Shown here: piece after piece, positions 36,146 to 50,093 of the stretch
Numbering within the stretch: position 1 is the stretch's first letter
Layout: the number at the start of each line of letters is the position of its first letter
From: Lophius americanus
Taxonomy: Eukaryota > Chordata > Actinopteri > Lophiiformes > Lophiidae
Length of the DNA: 64,000 nt
Direction: 5' to 3'
Assembly: GCA_037951165.1 (NCBI GenBank)
Contig: JBBDHG010000009.1
Span: 12,984,501-13,048,500, forward strand
Program-made: the position numbers and the translations under genes
The notes under the pieces: generated by a model
Told to the model about the DNA's origin: nothing
Database searches by the model: none
Seen by the model: only the letters and a program-made list of their open reading frames with translations

Positions 36146-37439
36146 TAGTTTTATTCGATGAACGCAATAAGCTTCCTCAAATCTGAAACCAATGGTCCCA
36201 TGAAAGTCACACCCTCAGAATATGACCCTTTGACAATAAAAACCTACCCCTAGAATTCTGAATCGCATTTTTGATAGTTATTTCGGAAAAAAATATTTCA
36301 CCAAGGGTCATTTTCTTCAAGACGCCGCTCAGTTATTCTCGAGATATACATCAATTTCAGCACCTTACTCAGTCAGCACAGTTCCGGATCCAGACCAGGT
36401 TTATATAGCTTTTGGCAATGATATGTGTCATCTTTTTAGGCATTATCATGAGGTTAGAATCATAATATTTGGTAAATATTAAATAAAATGTATGAATATT
36501 AATAAATATATTTTCCAAATTTTAGTAGGCAATTTGAACCAAGTACCAAAAAAGGTTGGATCCCATAACGCAACTAACAATAAATGATTGTATCACAAAA
36601 CTAAAATTTGCAACTTTGAATCTTATGAAAACTTTCCTAGCTGAAACCACAATGACAAAATAATCAGGATAATTTTTTAAACAATTCGAACAAGCTTCTC
36701 CAGAACCACAAACATTACAAAATGTAATGATTAAAATCATTGTTACGTCCCTTCAAAAAAAAAAATTTTTGTGAGCAAAGGTTAATCAACAAAGAGGGGT
36801 GAAGGGAAGATTTTCACCAAATCAATATGAGGTTACAGAGTTGACATTCTTCAGAGTGACTTTCCGAGTAGGGCAGCATTCCAGTCTGAGAACGGTGACC
36901 TTGTCCTTTCCTTCAGAAATTGAGTTGTGACGGCATGCAGAGAGAAGGGCTTTTGAAAATCTGCTAGTGTGTTCCTGAGAACTGTCGTCCATTAGTTATT
37001 TCTTCACAGGGAAAAATATTAATGTTCCCAGAATTCTGAATTTTTAAGTTAGACGTTATTTTTGTCTATAATTATCTGAGAATATTATTTAATTAAAATT
37101 GTCGATTCAACAAAACAATATCTAAGCCAGTTAAATTAGCTGGGAGAGCATTATTGCCAGTGGAATACAGAGTCTCCTAATTACAATTACTCTTAGATAT
37201 ACCGTTTGATTTATTTGATCAACATATAGCACCACCTATTCATATAGCAGTGAAGTTTTGGGGTTTCAGAACTGAAACCAAATTGAGAAATTCTAGCTTC
37301 AATAGTTTGCCTGTGCACTGGTTGCTGCCTGTTTTGAATTGTTTTCTGTTCCTCATACAGAAGGGAGGATCCACATCCACAAAAGTCCAGTCTCACACAC
37401 TCTCCATTAGACTCAGGTCCTCTTATAAAATGGTTCCCA

Positions 37440-38112
37440 ACAGTGGTTACCAAAATGTTGGTATCCAAAAGGATCTATAAAAGCTTGGGAACTACTTACA
37501 GAGGATATAAATTTTGGAACCACTGACTTAGAAGATGTTTAGGTTTGGCAACAACGTATCCACTGTAGATGATGTGAAGGTTTGGGAAGCACTGACAGAG
37601 AGGATATAAAAGTTTAGGAACAACTGACCTAGAAGATGTATAGATTTGGGAATCATTGACAGAGAGGATACAAATGTTTGGGAACCATTGACTTATAGGA
37701 TGTTACTAAAAAGGTGTATGTAAAAAACTGATATACATGATGTCAAAATTGGGAACAACTGACATAGATGATGTAGAGATTTGGGAACAACTGACATCAA
37801 AGATGTAAAAGTTTGGGAATGACTGACATAGATGTTGTAAAAGTTGGGAACAACTTTCATCTTTGATGTAAAGGTTTGGGAACGACTGCAATAGATGATG
37901 TTAAGGTTTGGTCACAACGGTATTGATGATGTAAAAGTTTGGGAACGACTGCTATGTATATGTAAAAGTTTGGGAACGACTGCCATAGATGATGTTAAGG
38001 TTTGGTCACAACGGTATTGATGATGTAAAAGTTTTGGAAGGACTGACAGAGAATGTAAAGGTTTGGGAACCGCTCACTTAAAGCAAATATTGGTTTTGGA
38101 ACCGCTGACTCT
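37440..38112. repeat. 32-bp minisatellite, about 20 diverged copies
   Basis: Units such as GATGTAAAAGTTTGGGAACG followed by ACTGACATAGAT recur every 31-33 bp. A 94-bp higher-order period is visible: the variant TTAAGGTTTGGTCACAACGG is at 37901 and again about 94 bp later. The short ORFs across it on the minus strand are by-products. Confidence 0.85.
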
Positions 38113-40420
38113 AACACATTTACAGACATTAAAAAGACGGTACGGATACAATATCTTGCCTTGAATGACTGAAACACATAATATGTAAAAAATATTTTTA
38201 TGTGAGAGTTTAAAATATGTTTTCAATACAGTCTATGAGAAGAGGTCAAAATTGACTTTCAGAATCCACTGTTGCGGCTGAGTGAGTCGTTGGAGTGAGT
38301 GTGAGGAGAGGTCTGCAGCCTGCTGTGTGTGGGATGACTTACATACTTCTGAGTCAGCACACGGTCTCGTGACTGAGACAACAACATGAGCTACACACAC
38401 TCTTAACTGTTGCATTACGCCTCAAGTCACAGGTGTAGACTGCAGCCACCGGCATTATGGGATGATTTGTTCGGCTTTGAGGACAAATTACATCTACACA
38501 TGACATGTAATATTAAGAATACAATAGCATATGAGCACCTTCTCCAGCGCAACACATCACAAGCTATTGTATGTGGCGTCCTTCCAGAACTAGCACTAAA
38601 TGAGGCAGTGTGCATTTTCTCTTTTGTTGGATCCTCTTTTCTGAAGAATTGCTTTTGAATTAGCACCAGGGACCTCCCTTTGCCTTTCAAAGCAACAAAC
38701 AGATCCATCAGGCACACGGCAGTTCTTGGCAGGCATGTCAAATAGCACAGCCTCCCTGTAAAATTCCCTCAACTCCTTTAAGACTCACACACACACACCA
38801 AAAACAGCAAGATGAAGAAATCCTAACTGCCTTTTATTTCCCTTTCAGAGGCATCTGTCTCATCTCTCACATAATCACAACCCACTAGAGGCCTTAACTC
38901 TAGACAATAGTTCATAAATATTGATTTTATGGTAAACAGTTGTCTCATTAAGATGGTAAAATTAAAATGTGGGACTGCAATCCATTTCTACGGGTCTATG
39001 AGTTAAATAATAAGATCCTGTTTGCCGTTTTATTGCCATTAATTCCCCACCAATAGGCTGTAAGCCTACCTGACAGTATTTACATGCTAATTGTGTTTCA
39101 AGAGGATTGCTGTTTGATGTTTCTGTTGCAGTAAGTGACACACACACACACATCATACTTAGCGAAGCTTTGTTCTCATCTAGTGCCAGCCTCCAATATC
39201 TGAGCTCATCCCACCCGCTCCTCAGGATTTAGCGCCAGCCCTGCCACACACCGCAATCAAGAGTGGGTGGCATCACATGTCTCTTTAGCCTGCCTTCTGG
39301 GGCATGGAATGGAGGAAGAGGGATTCAAACACTCACACTCTTACAGGCTTCTATGTGATCGGGACCATTCCTGCCTCAACTGATGACATCTTTCTTTTTT
39401 GATGGATTAAACCCACTGAGTCTCAAACTCCAAGCAGCAATGCCCACACATTTAAGTGGAGCAGAGACCCTTTCTAGCCCACAAAACCTCCCACGCTCTG
39501 TACTTGGAGTTTCTAGGTAACACCACCTACCCACCACTTCCTCTTCATCTTCCATCACTCTCACCAACACTGCAGTCTGCTTTACCTTGGACAGTGCTTT
39601 TCAAAAATAACCCATGGCTGTTGTTCTGGCCAAAGACTTATCAGTTAGCAGACAATATTCTGCTAACTGAACTTCACCTGGAGACTGGGTGCTCAGGAGC
39701 TGATAAGAAAGGGTGTGACTGGATAGATAAATCAGTCAATCTGAAACCCCCTCCTACGCTTCAACATCCTGTCTGCAGTGTGATACCGGCTTACTGCTCA
39801 TATAACTGTATGTACTTTTCCCTGCATCGGTGGCGATATAAGAGAATGGAGGGGGAAATGTGTCATCTTGAGAATAAACACGTGACTAAAAGAAGTGCAA
39901 GCCGAAAATAATATGAGCCTCACCCACACAACCAGCAAAACCAAGATCTTGTCTTGTAACATCCCTGAGATGTGTGTGAATTAGCTCACACTGGTCTGCA
40001 GAGGAATTCCTGCCAGGTTGTATCGGTGCATGATTTAGAAGCTCAGTTTTATCGTGAAATGTGTATCAAGATAAAAAGTTTAAAACATTTTGAAGTTTGT
40101 CATAAACACATGAAAGACACCTATGATTCATGTTGCCATGCAAATACGAAAAGCCATCTCTTGGAGTGCCGGCTGTGATGGCACACCAATTTGTACCAAT
40201 TTGTGCAGTGCCAGCGATGGCAGCTTGTCTGTGTGGCGTGGTTTGCTGCTCTCTACAACCTGCCCAGAGACAGGAGGTGTACAGATTGAGGAGAGAGAAT
40301 GATGGGCTCCTCATTAAGAATTGAAATGCCTTCGTTCTTCCTTAGTGTCTCAGTCCACGTTGCACAATTCAATGTGAGCAGGAAAGGCCACGTCTGTTAT
40401 CTCTGCTGGCTTCGAGCAGG

Positions 40421-40463
40421 TCAACTCCAGAGTTGAAAGTGCGCAGGTCAACTCCGGAGTTGA
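40421..40463. repeat. two spaced copies of a 16-bp palindrome
   Basis: TCAACTCCAGAGTTGA at 40421..40436 and TCAACTCCGGAGTTGA at 40448..40463 are 27 bp apart; the second is perfectly palindromic and both are flanked by GCAGG. Confidence 0.8.
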
Positions 40464-41796
40464 GAGTAGTCTTCAGATCCTCCATCCACTCCATTCATTC
40501 TTTTAAAACGTGCAAATGTTGTAAAGGTCAATAGGGAATTTCTCCTGATTAATCAGGCCTGATATTCAATAAGGAAGGAAGGAATCCTCTGCATTGAAGC
40601 CCCGCCTGATGTTTATACCCCAGCACTTATGCAAATACTGTATTTGCAGTGAGTGACTAGAGGGACCGGGTCGTAATTCCTGTCGAAAGAATAATAATCA
40701 TGCACACGGCAGGCTTGTGAGAAAAGCCGGTGTGGCTGAAGAATGTAACTCGACCCCTTCCTGCAGCTCTCTGCTGCGTTATTGTTGCAAAGTGACAAGT
40801 GAGTATTGTGATTGTTTTACAATAACAATAAGGAGGCCAGCGGAGAACACTGTCACCCATCTGACACAGAAGAAAAACGTCTTGTCCTTTAGTACGGCAT
40901 TTTAGCTTTTGGCGGCTGATATTCACCCATTGAACTGATCCTTGGTCAGCAACTCAAAATTAGAGATTTTTCTATTTTCCTGCTACACTGATGAATTTGT
41001 CTCTGTCTGAAAGCTGAAAGAAAAGATTAAAGGATCTCATATCTGCTTAGTAGATACAAGTCTAAGTTACTGTGTGCTTAGCTTGGGATACAGACAGGAA
41101 ACTTGGTTCTGTTTAGAGGTAAACATATCCGCCTAACGGAACATCCACATTCACTCATTAGAATTTTCTGGCTCATTTGTTACTAAGGGTCAGAGCCCCC
41201 CTTTACTTTTCTTAATGCCTGCTGGAAACTTTACTGACCAATTCACTATCTATGCAACATCTGATTTACTATCCATTATCACTATTCTATACACTATAAA
41301 AATATTCAGTAATATGCTGTAACTTTATAACTTTCCTGGACACAGGCAGCTGTCAAAACCATGTCCAATACTGCAAGCAGTCCAAACTCCGTAGGTAAAT
41401 TCCAAAAACCAGGAAAAGTCGCAAAAACAATGGAAAATATTGAGGAAACGCTAAGAGGAGGGATGAAAAAAAATCAACAATGAACTAAATGAACGAAAAA
41501 GGTGAGCGACGGCTGTATGCACTGGGCTAACGAGACAATGAGACACAGCTGGTGGGGGAACACAGGTGAACATGATGAGCAATCACACATGAGGAGAATA
41601 GAAAGAACTCGGGAGAGACAGACACTCTGAGGGAGAAACATAAAATGGATCACAAAGAAACAATACAGGAAGAATAAAGTGAACAGAACCAGTGGAACAA
41701 AAACCATCAAAATAAGAACAGGAAACAGATAGAAACGATGACAATGACCTTTCAAAATAAAATGCGAAAACCAGTACGCATAATATTAAACCAGTT

Positions 41797-41872
41797 TATC
41801 TGATGGTGAATACTGCTTGCCATAATATTAAACCAGTTTAATATTATGGTAGGCAGTATTCACCATCAGATA
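41797..41872. repeat. near-perfect 37-bp inverted repeat, 2-nt loop
   Basis: Arms 41797..41833 and 41836..41872 pair across a CA loop. The only two differences are G-T and T-G pairs, so a plus-strand RNA would fold without mismatches. A 20-bp direct copy, CATAATATTAAACCAGTTTA, precedes it at 41779..41798 and recurs at 41821..41840. See findings. Confidence 0.9.
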
Positions 41873-42529
41873 CCGAGGTCATTTAAACACCAGTCTTTTG
41901 TTTGATTGCAATCCCCTGTATTTTCAGACCATCAAAGATCTTCAACAAAACGGAACCGCTTCAGTCCTGGGACACCTGGTTGTCTGCAGTCAATCCATAT
42001 GGTTTATAATTTTTCCTTTATTGAACTCATCCAAACATTGAGCTCCATTATTCATCCCCACCACCAGCGTCTGGGCATCGTTAGGGAATTCTGAAGCACC
42101 TAATTTGTTGTCACCCCTTGGTGTTCTACTTCCTGACATTTGACAATGAACCAAATATTACTTCAATAGAATTCTTGATTATCATTTGTTCTTCTTATTG
42201 TTCCGACAGCTGGCGGGTTTTGTTAATAGCTAAGGATAGCAGATGTCAGTTTTTATTAACCAACAGGAAACTATTGCTTTGCTGTAAAAAGCTCCTTACA
42301 CGGCTTTATTATTGATTTATTGCTCTCAAAGTGCTATTTTTTGCCACTAAAGGAAAGTTTATTTGAACCATTTGACAACTCTACTGCTTTAGCAGCATAT
42401 CCTTTCCTACGTTCAACCTGTTCTGAAGGCATAATTTGATGAATTTTTGAAAATCCTGATAGGTTGTGGCCACAGCAGCAGCAGTTGAGCAATAACATTT
42501 CAAGCAAATGAGCAACAACACATTGAGGC

Positions 42530-45500
42530 TGCTTATTTTATGAATTTATTTCCAAATGTAAACTTCACTATTTCATGCATACAAGTTATGACAACATACA
42601 TTATCCAACAATCTGTTATTTTTCATATTTGCATAGGACATGGTCACAATATATCGTCTAACATGTAAAAAATAATGCCATAAAAAGGTACAGCAGAGCA
42701 GCTAAGACCAGCACAGTAGATGCGTGTAGGATCCGAGAACTGTACAACTGTAATACTTGGATGTAGTGATTTTGGTTTGCTGAGAGAAAATAAAAGCAAC
42801 ATGTCACCTGAAGGTTAGAGCGAGGTCATTGGAGAATGTACTGGCCATAGCTGAGTTATTTACAGATTAGATTATACTGGTGCTGAGAGGGGAGGAAGCA
42901 CCATGGAATCACTACAACAGGCAACTGATGGTGATGGGCAGAGGAGAAACGCACGGAGGTATCAAGAGAGCAACGTTACACTGAGGAGGTACGCTGAGGA
43001 CACACAGGAAACAGAAACTAAAGGCTGGTGAGAAGCTCTCCTTAAAATCAACATGAGGTCAATCACAGCACTGTGCACTGCATAACCTGAAACCAACTAA
43101 TCATTTAAGGGCAAAGATAGCCAACACTTGAGCAAAACACTTTTTTCTACAGTCTACTTCTGCATAAAAGAGTACTAAACGCCACAGAGTCCACTCAGGC
43201 AGTCAGGCAGTACCGCAGGTCAGTGAGGGGTCCAGACTGATGAGGTCTGCTGTGCTGCACATTCCTACTCACTCGCTCTCCTTTCTCTTTCAAAGTGTGT
43301 TTGCTCAAAGGATTAAATATGTTTTGTTCATTCAGGTGAATCTACAAAAGGAACAGAATGTTGCTAAGTTGAGATGCAGATAAAGGTCCATGTCAAAGAC
43401 AACATCCACCGTTCGACACTTACAGCATTTAAAGTTGAACCCAGGGTCCCGAACTGGGCCGGGATCAAAATCAATGCAACAATCATCTTTCCCTTGAAAG
43501 CTTTTGGTCCCTACTTGAACGTACAGAACCTCTGATGAGCTTCAAAAACTCCACACTCTCTCCTATCATGGCTGCCTCTTATACGCTATCCAGCCTTTAA
43601 AAGCCTCTGGCTTGTCTCGGAAGACATGCCATGTATGACCTTATCTTCAAGTATATCAAAATACTTTGAAATGTTGCTCATTCAAATTGACTTTTCCCAC
43701 CCAAAGAGCTTGAAGAAAAGAAAGGAAAGATAAAATGCTGACAATGAGAAACATACCTTGTGCACACAACGTGTAAAAGCACACATTTCAAGACAGACCA
43801 CTAGTCATAATCTACAAAAACGCGTCGGGTCCATGTAAGCAGCACATTTATAGAAAATGCAGTTTTTAATCCTTTGGAATGGTTGGGCATTTTTTGTCAT
43901 TATGTAGTTTATGTCAAAGAAATACCTGTGATAAGCCTGTATTTATACATTGCTTGATTATTATACAGCAGAAAATCAGAAATAAACATTAAATAAGAGT
44001 CAAACGAAAACCAAAGCTACACAATCAAATAAAGCCAAAGAGAAATATTACTGTACATTACACAAAGACATGTCACACTTTACAAAACTGTACAAGTTTC
44101 TTAAATGTCTGATAGTAGCTTTTTTTTTTTTTAAAACCCACAACATTTGTATCATCTCTATGAAGTTACCATTTGGCACAGATTGCATCGATCATGCTCG
44201 TACATTGAGATCGCTCAGGGAGATTTCCGATGAAACGGCCCGATCAGCTTTCATTTTTCAAATGCGTGTTAGTTCTTTACATACTAGGCAAGAATTAAAT
44301 CATCTTAATGTATTTTTACATAGACGTTAGCAAGTGTATCTTTGTAGAAACATTGCATTTTTTATTGTTTTGAAGTCTTTATTCTGTAGCAGATGCTGAA
44401 ATGGGTAATCTCGCCGGGATTACGATTTTAGAGTTGGATTAAAAAAATGCTGAAATGTTATTTCATAGTAAATCTGACATCAACCTCTGCAGAGAAAATG
44501 CTTAAACTAAGACAAGAATGTGGAGCTCAGTATGGAAAGGATATTTAAAAATTGTAGCACGTTTTGTTTTAATAGAAAAGAAAAATCTTTCTTTAGTCCT
44601 TCCTTCCTTCAAGCGGGGACAAATAAAAACCACCAATTATGCTGGTTATTTTACACTACGATCAGATGTAGGCTGCATGATTGATGTTTTGGAAAGGATA
44701 TGAAGGAAAAAAGACAAAAATCAAACATTTTAAGAGGTATGATCTTTGAAAAACACAAATATACAAGCTTAAATCATTTCATGAGTCAAACAAAGCAAGA
44801 TTAAAAATGATGACTACACTGCTAACTCACAATGTGGTGGTCTCTAGTTTTATGTAGACAAAGAAAAAACTAAATGAAAAAAGACATTATAAAAAAACTC
44901 AATTTTAAAATGTTCTTCTAAGAGGTCAGGAAGTTTTATTCTTCTCATCGTCACCCGAAACAACCCCGAAGTTTCTAACTAGGAGGAATTTTTGGATGAC
45001 ACGCTAACTGGACTAGCCTGCATCCTGACATCAAGGGAGTGTTAACTGTTTCTGACTGGAGGGGTGAACCCTAGTGCCGAGGCTTAAATCTAAATATGGT
45101 GCTTGTTAACGGCCCTGATGCTGAAATAAATTTGAAACAGTTGCTAAAATGACCTGAAGACAATGGAAAATCTGGAGAAAAGCAACAAAAGACCAAATAT
45201 ACTGTACACATTTGTCATGACAGGTTAATAATCATTTGACAAGAAAAGCAGGTACAGTAAAAATGGGCATTTATAAAACGGTGTTCAATGGCCATTTGTG
45301 TTTTAACTCTTCAAGTAGATTTGGTACAGTAAGAACAAAAGTTATGAGGCTCTGTCTGTGGAGGCCTGTGTCCCCGGTGCAATCTGAATGAACGGCTGGA
45401 TACACGAGACGGTCACATACTCATAGTCATACGCTAGGAGCTTCCTGTCGCCTCCTGAAAGCCCACTGACACTAAAGGGTGTTAAAGGGACGTTCCACTG

Positions 45501-48386
45501 AAGACAGCTCCATGTGGCTGCTGCTTACATCAGGAGCACAGTATGTTATGGAGTTGTTACAGGCAGGAGCCGGGCCCGTATGGGGGTGTTCCTGTGTTGC
45601 CAGTGTGGTTATACACTGACCAGCAGTGAGCACTTAGCACCCAGGAACAGCTAAAGGGGACACATCTGTGCAGAAACCTATGCTGCAACAAAATCCACAA
45701 ACTGTCGCACATCTGTGTGGCGGATGTTAACCCTGAGGTAAATGTGCAGATTATGGATTAAGAAGTGATTAAGTAATTGAGAAGTGATTAGGGGTGAGCC
45801 ACCCAAAATTATTATTTTTGTAAGAGAAACCAAAAGAAGCTGCTCAACAGCAAGAATTTATTCATAAAAATCCCTCTCAGTGCTTTTTTTTTCACCAAGA
45901 GCTGCTTATCACTGGCATTCGAGGTGTCGTCTTGCAGCCTGGATATAATTCTAACAACTTACAGAGGGCTGTATTTAAAAAAAACAAAAAAAACATGTGG
46001 TATTTAGATGAAACTGCTACATTTGATCTAAATAAAAGGATGTTTTCTCGTTGGAGGACGTGAGCGAGCTGAATCTTCAAAGAGAGATGGCTACTGTGGA
46101 GAAAGGAGGACAAGGCCCGCCATTCATGCTCTTACACCTGCCGGCTCGCCTCAATCAACCAACAGCGCTTCCATGGAAGGGTTTTTAACATGCATATGGT
46201 GTGAAGAGTAAGAGATAGCTGCAGCTGATGATGAGGGCAGCCTGGAGGGTTGTGACAGGACCGAATACTCGGATGACACAGTTGCCGGCAGAAACGTTAG
46301 AAGAAACTGTAGGCATAACACAGACTAGCGGGTCCGCAGCAGTTTTGATAGCGGTGCCTATTTCCATGGAAGGTTTATTGTGCCTTTTGCCTGACTTATT
46401 GAGGCATGTCTGTCTAGAAAACACAAGTGAGCTTTCTCACGGGAGAAATCTGAGCTTCACAGGCTGGACGACGTGCGGCTGGTGAGCGCTGCACTCTGCT
46501 GATATGTTCATTTTGGCTCAAATGTTTTTACAACAGTTTAAAAGCCCCCGTGTTTGTGAGAGACAAGTTTGAAAGCAGCTGTTTGAGAGCTCTGAATTAT
46601 CTGTGCAATTCTTCCTTGGCATTGTGGAACTCTGCTCTCCGGCGGTGTTGGAGGGTTTTCGCCTGTGCTCAAGAAGGAGATGTGTGCATCCCACCCACAC
46701 TTCTAGCATCAACTAGGTAGTACTGTTGTTCACACGCTTCTCTTTCTGCTCTACCGTGGAAGTTTGACCAACCCACTAATTACAGCCATTTTTCCGCTCA
46801 TAGTTTCTACAGTTGGAGGGAGGAAGGGGAGGAGGAGGAGGTGCGTCCTCCTCTGTGCCGCTCGGCTCATGATAAACCTCTCCTCTTTTATCGGGACCTG
46901 TCCTCTCTTGCCTGTCGACTGCAGATAGCTGCTTTGTTTGCCCCCTGCTCCATTGGCTGTGCCCAAGTCCTGCTGGCCTACATTTGACTTCCATGTTAAC
47001 AAGTCTTTCCCAATTCAGGAGACTCGGAGCTTCACAACTCTCTGACCAGACAGGTAGATGGGTGACGGAGGACTCCCCTGGAGTGGCTGCTAGCACTCCT
47101 CCTGCAGGCTGTGAATAGCTGCTTGTGGGATGCAGCTGTTTCCTCCAGAGAGGCCACAAAAGGCTAATGAAGAGGGAAGTGAGCCAGCTGTCTGGTTCTA
47201 CCTGTGAAACTGCCAAACATCAGCCCCAGGCATCAGTGAAGGGAGGCTTACAAGACTGAATAGAAAGCTTTCATTCACTCTTGTCTTTGGTACTGTGTCC
47301 TATGTGCTTGAGAGAGGGATTGTTCGAACCAAAGTCCTTTGTGTGAAATAGAGGCGGGTTATGCTTTGCTTCTTATGAAAAAGCATGAGCAGCTGCTTTG
47401 AAACTTAAATTCTCCATTAAAAGGGTCAACATTTTCTCGAACTGATTGTATTTATAAAGATCCAGTATCACCTGATCCTCCGACGAAACAGGTTTCCACT
47501 GATTATACGAAAGAACATACTGCACACTGCCGTGGAATGAAATCCCTATTAAACCCAGTGCAACAGCGAATTGATCTTAACATTGGATGGGAGGAAAAGA
47601 TTAATCTTTTTCTTAACAAATTGCATTTACATGACATGTGAAGCCCAAGACCACGAGGGACAACAGGACATGAGTTGTCTATGACTGACCGTTTTACTTT
47701 AGGGCTATTTTCCTGGAAAAAAAACAACAGCAAAAAACCTCAGCAAAAACACAATAGTACAAATTGTGTTGAGCGTAAGTCTGCTGTATATGAACTGTAT
47801 GTTTCTCTTCACCATGTTCATTCTTTCAAGCTAACAAGGCCATCCCTGAGCAGGGCATAAAATTCAACGCCGGTTGAATTTCTGAGTAAAGTGATGAGTA
47901 TATTGTGCAGTCAATGTGAGTTCTGTGAAGTACTGTGGTATTACAGATATAGCAACTGTCTTCAATCCTGAGGTGTGAGTGTGTGTGTTTTTGTGTGTGT
48001 ACCCCCTCTCCTAACCTGTTTAAAAGTAGAAGAAAACAAATAAAAACATATAAGATACCTTTTGATAAGACTTATCAGGGTGTCTGTATTTTTCTTCTAT
48101 CTCTTGTTTAGTTAAGTGCAAACACACATTGGACAACTAGCCATGATCAGAAGCTAAAAATACAGACATATGGTACAGAATGTAAATATTACCATCTGGG
48201 AAAGGCATTACCTTCTTTTAGGATCACACAAGTAATTGCACTGGTTTAAGCAGTTATGTACAGTATGGTACACCACAGCAAGCGCAGGAATAGCAAAGGA
48301 GAGGGGGGGTTGCAGACAACTGTGCAACACTATGAAAGAAACACAGGCCTCCAGGTTAGAGGCAGAAAGTGCGACAGGGTTTCTGT
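42530..48386 (-). other. klf13: region 3' of klf13, probable long 3' UTR
   Basis: This 5.9-kb stretch downstream of the klf13 stop has no coding ORF I can support and no transposon I recognise, unlike the flanks. Mammalian KLF13 mRNAs have a multi-kilobase 3' UTR. A minus-strand AATAAA (plus-strand TTTATT near 42545) is one candidate end. The extent of the UTR is inference. Confidence 0.4.
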
Positions 48387-48697
48387 TTAAGGCGAGTTGG
48401 CTGGGCTAAGGGTTGGGCTGAGGGTGGGACTGGAGGCGTCCGAGCGGCTGTAGTCGCTGAGGGAGCTGGGACGTGTTGTGCCGCTGCCGCCATGAGGGCG
48501 CTTCAGCATGCTAGGCTGGAAATCTGAGTGGCGCCTGGCGTGCTTCATCAGGTGGTCACTGCGCATGAATCGCTTGTCGCAAAGTGGGCACCCAAACTTC
48601 TTCTCCCCTGTGTGGGTGCGGTAGTGGCGGGCCAGTTCGTCGGAGCGGGCAAATTTCTTACTGCAGTCGGGCCAGGTACACGGGAAAGGTCGTTCTC
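48387..48697 (-). CDS. klf13: klf13 coding exon 2
   Basis: Begins after the acceptor TTGTGTCCCAG (minus strand) and encodes fingers 2 and 3 (ERPFPCTWPDCSKKFARSDE onwards) and the Ser-rich C-terminus ending SPTLSPTLSPANSP, closed by TAA. Confidence 0.97.
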
Positions 48698-49901
48698 CTG
48701 GGACACAAAGGAAGATAAAGAGATGCCAGCGATTAATCTCACAGGAAGTTGCCAACTTTGCATTAAGAACACAAGTTTTTGCACAATTCTCCCAATGTTC
48801 CAAAAGTTTTAGCCCACTGTTCAAACTTTTTTTTGCATCATTGTTTAACCCTTCAATGTCCTCCCCCAGAAAAAGAAATATGTAAAATTATTTATTCAAA
48901 TATTTTATCTATTTCGGGCTTTTATTAATTGAATATCTCTACATTTATCATAAAATTAGAATTGTTTTGATCAAGTATGTTCAAACATTGAAAAAAGACA
49001 GACTTATAAAATGATTTCATGAATCAAGTTTTAACTAGAATAGCTCAATCTTTTGGTAAACCATGCTTTTAGATAACCATTAGAACCTTATTTGACACAT
49101 TTGGGTTTTATCAACTAAGAAGCAATATTCTGTTTAGTAAGTCTTAAGATGCTTTAATATGCCAAAAAAAACAAATACACCCTACTTAGCGATAGTGAAA
49201 AAAAAACAATAACCCTACTTTTTAAATAGGACTTGCTCAATAGCTGTAGTTAATCATCCACCTTGGTGGCCCCATTGAACTGTGGTGTCCACCAGGGCTT
49301 AATACCTGGCCCCTTAGGGGTCATATTATAAAAATGTTCTTTCAAGTGGCACACATTTTTCATTTAAAATAGTGACTCTAAATGTGCTAGACCAAACAGT
49401 TGAGCAGGACATGAAAGGGTAATATAAACATGAAAGGGTAATATAAACATCACAACGGTGTAATGGGTCAGCAGAACATATTTTGCACTGTAAAAACCGG
49501 ATAAGCTGGAGAGGCGAGGACGTTTTGATGACATAATTCACAGCGGAAAGCTTTTTAGAAGCAGCTTGTGGCAGTTAGTTACCAACTATTACAAAATGAG
49601 CTGAAAATGTCTTCAAGTCGGGGAGTGAGTGTGAGCGCCAGCAGCTCCTTACTCTTCAATCACAGGAGAAGATCAACCACAATGTAGCCGGAAGGGAAAT
49701 TATTGTTTTAGACATTTAATATTGTATGTATGTGCTGTACCACACACTTAGCCCACGTTACAATCCAAAGCTACTGTTTCATACGTACTGTGTAAAAAAA
49801 AAAGAAGCTGTTTTCATTGATTTCTGTTTGATAGAAAAATTTACTTGCGCGACGTGTAACCTTTTGGTAATATTTTCAAAGTAGCACGATTGTTGTGTGG
49901 T

Positions 49902-49956
<55 letters not shown>

Positions 49957-50029
49957 TTCAAAGTAGCACGATTGTTGTGTGGTGGTATATATATATAATA
50001 TTTTCAAAGTAGCACGATTGTTGTGTGGT

Positions 50030-50093
<64 letters not shown>

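Larger units (their letters stand above)
35766..42529. other. intergenic between otud7a and klf13
   Basis: Apart from the minisatellite, palindromes and hairpin listed separately, no gene is visible; ORFs up to 151 codons (39456..39911 +) have no domain. Confidence 0.6.

Noticed and set aside
37440..38112. CRISPR-like array
   Set aside because: Repeats are contiguous with no unique spacers, and this is vertebrate DNA; it is a minisatellite.
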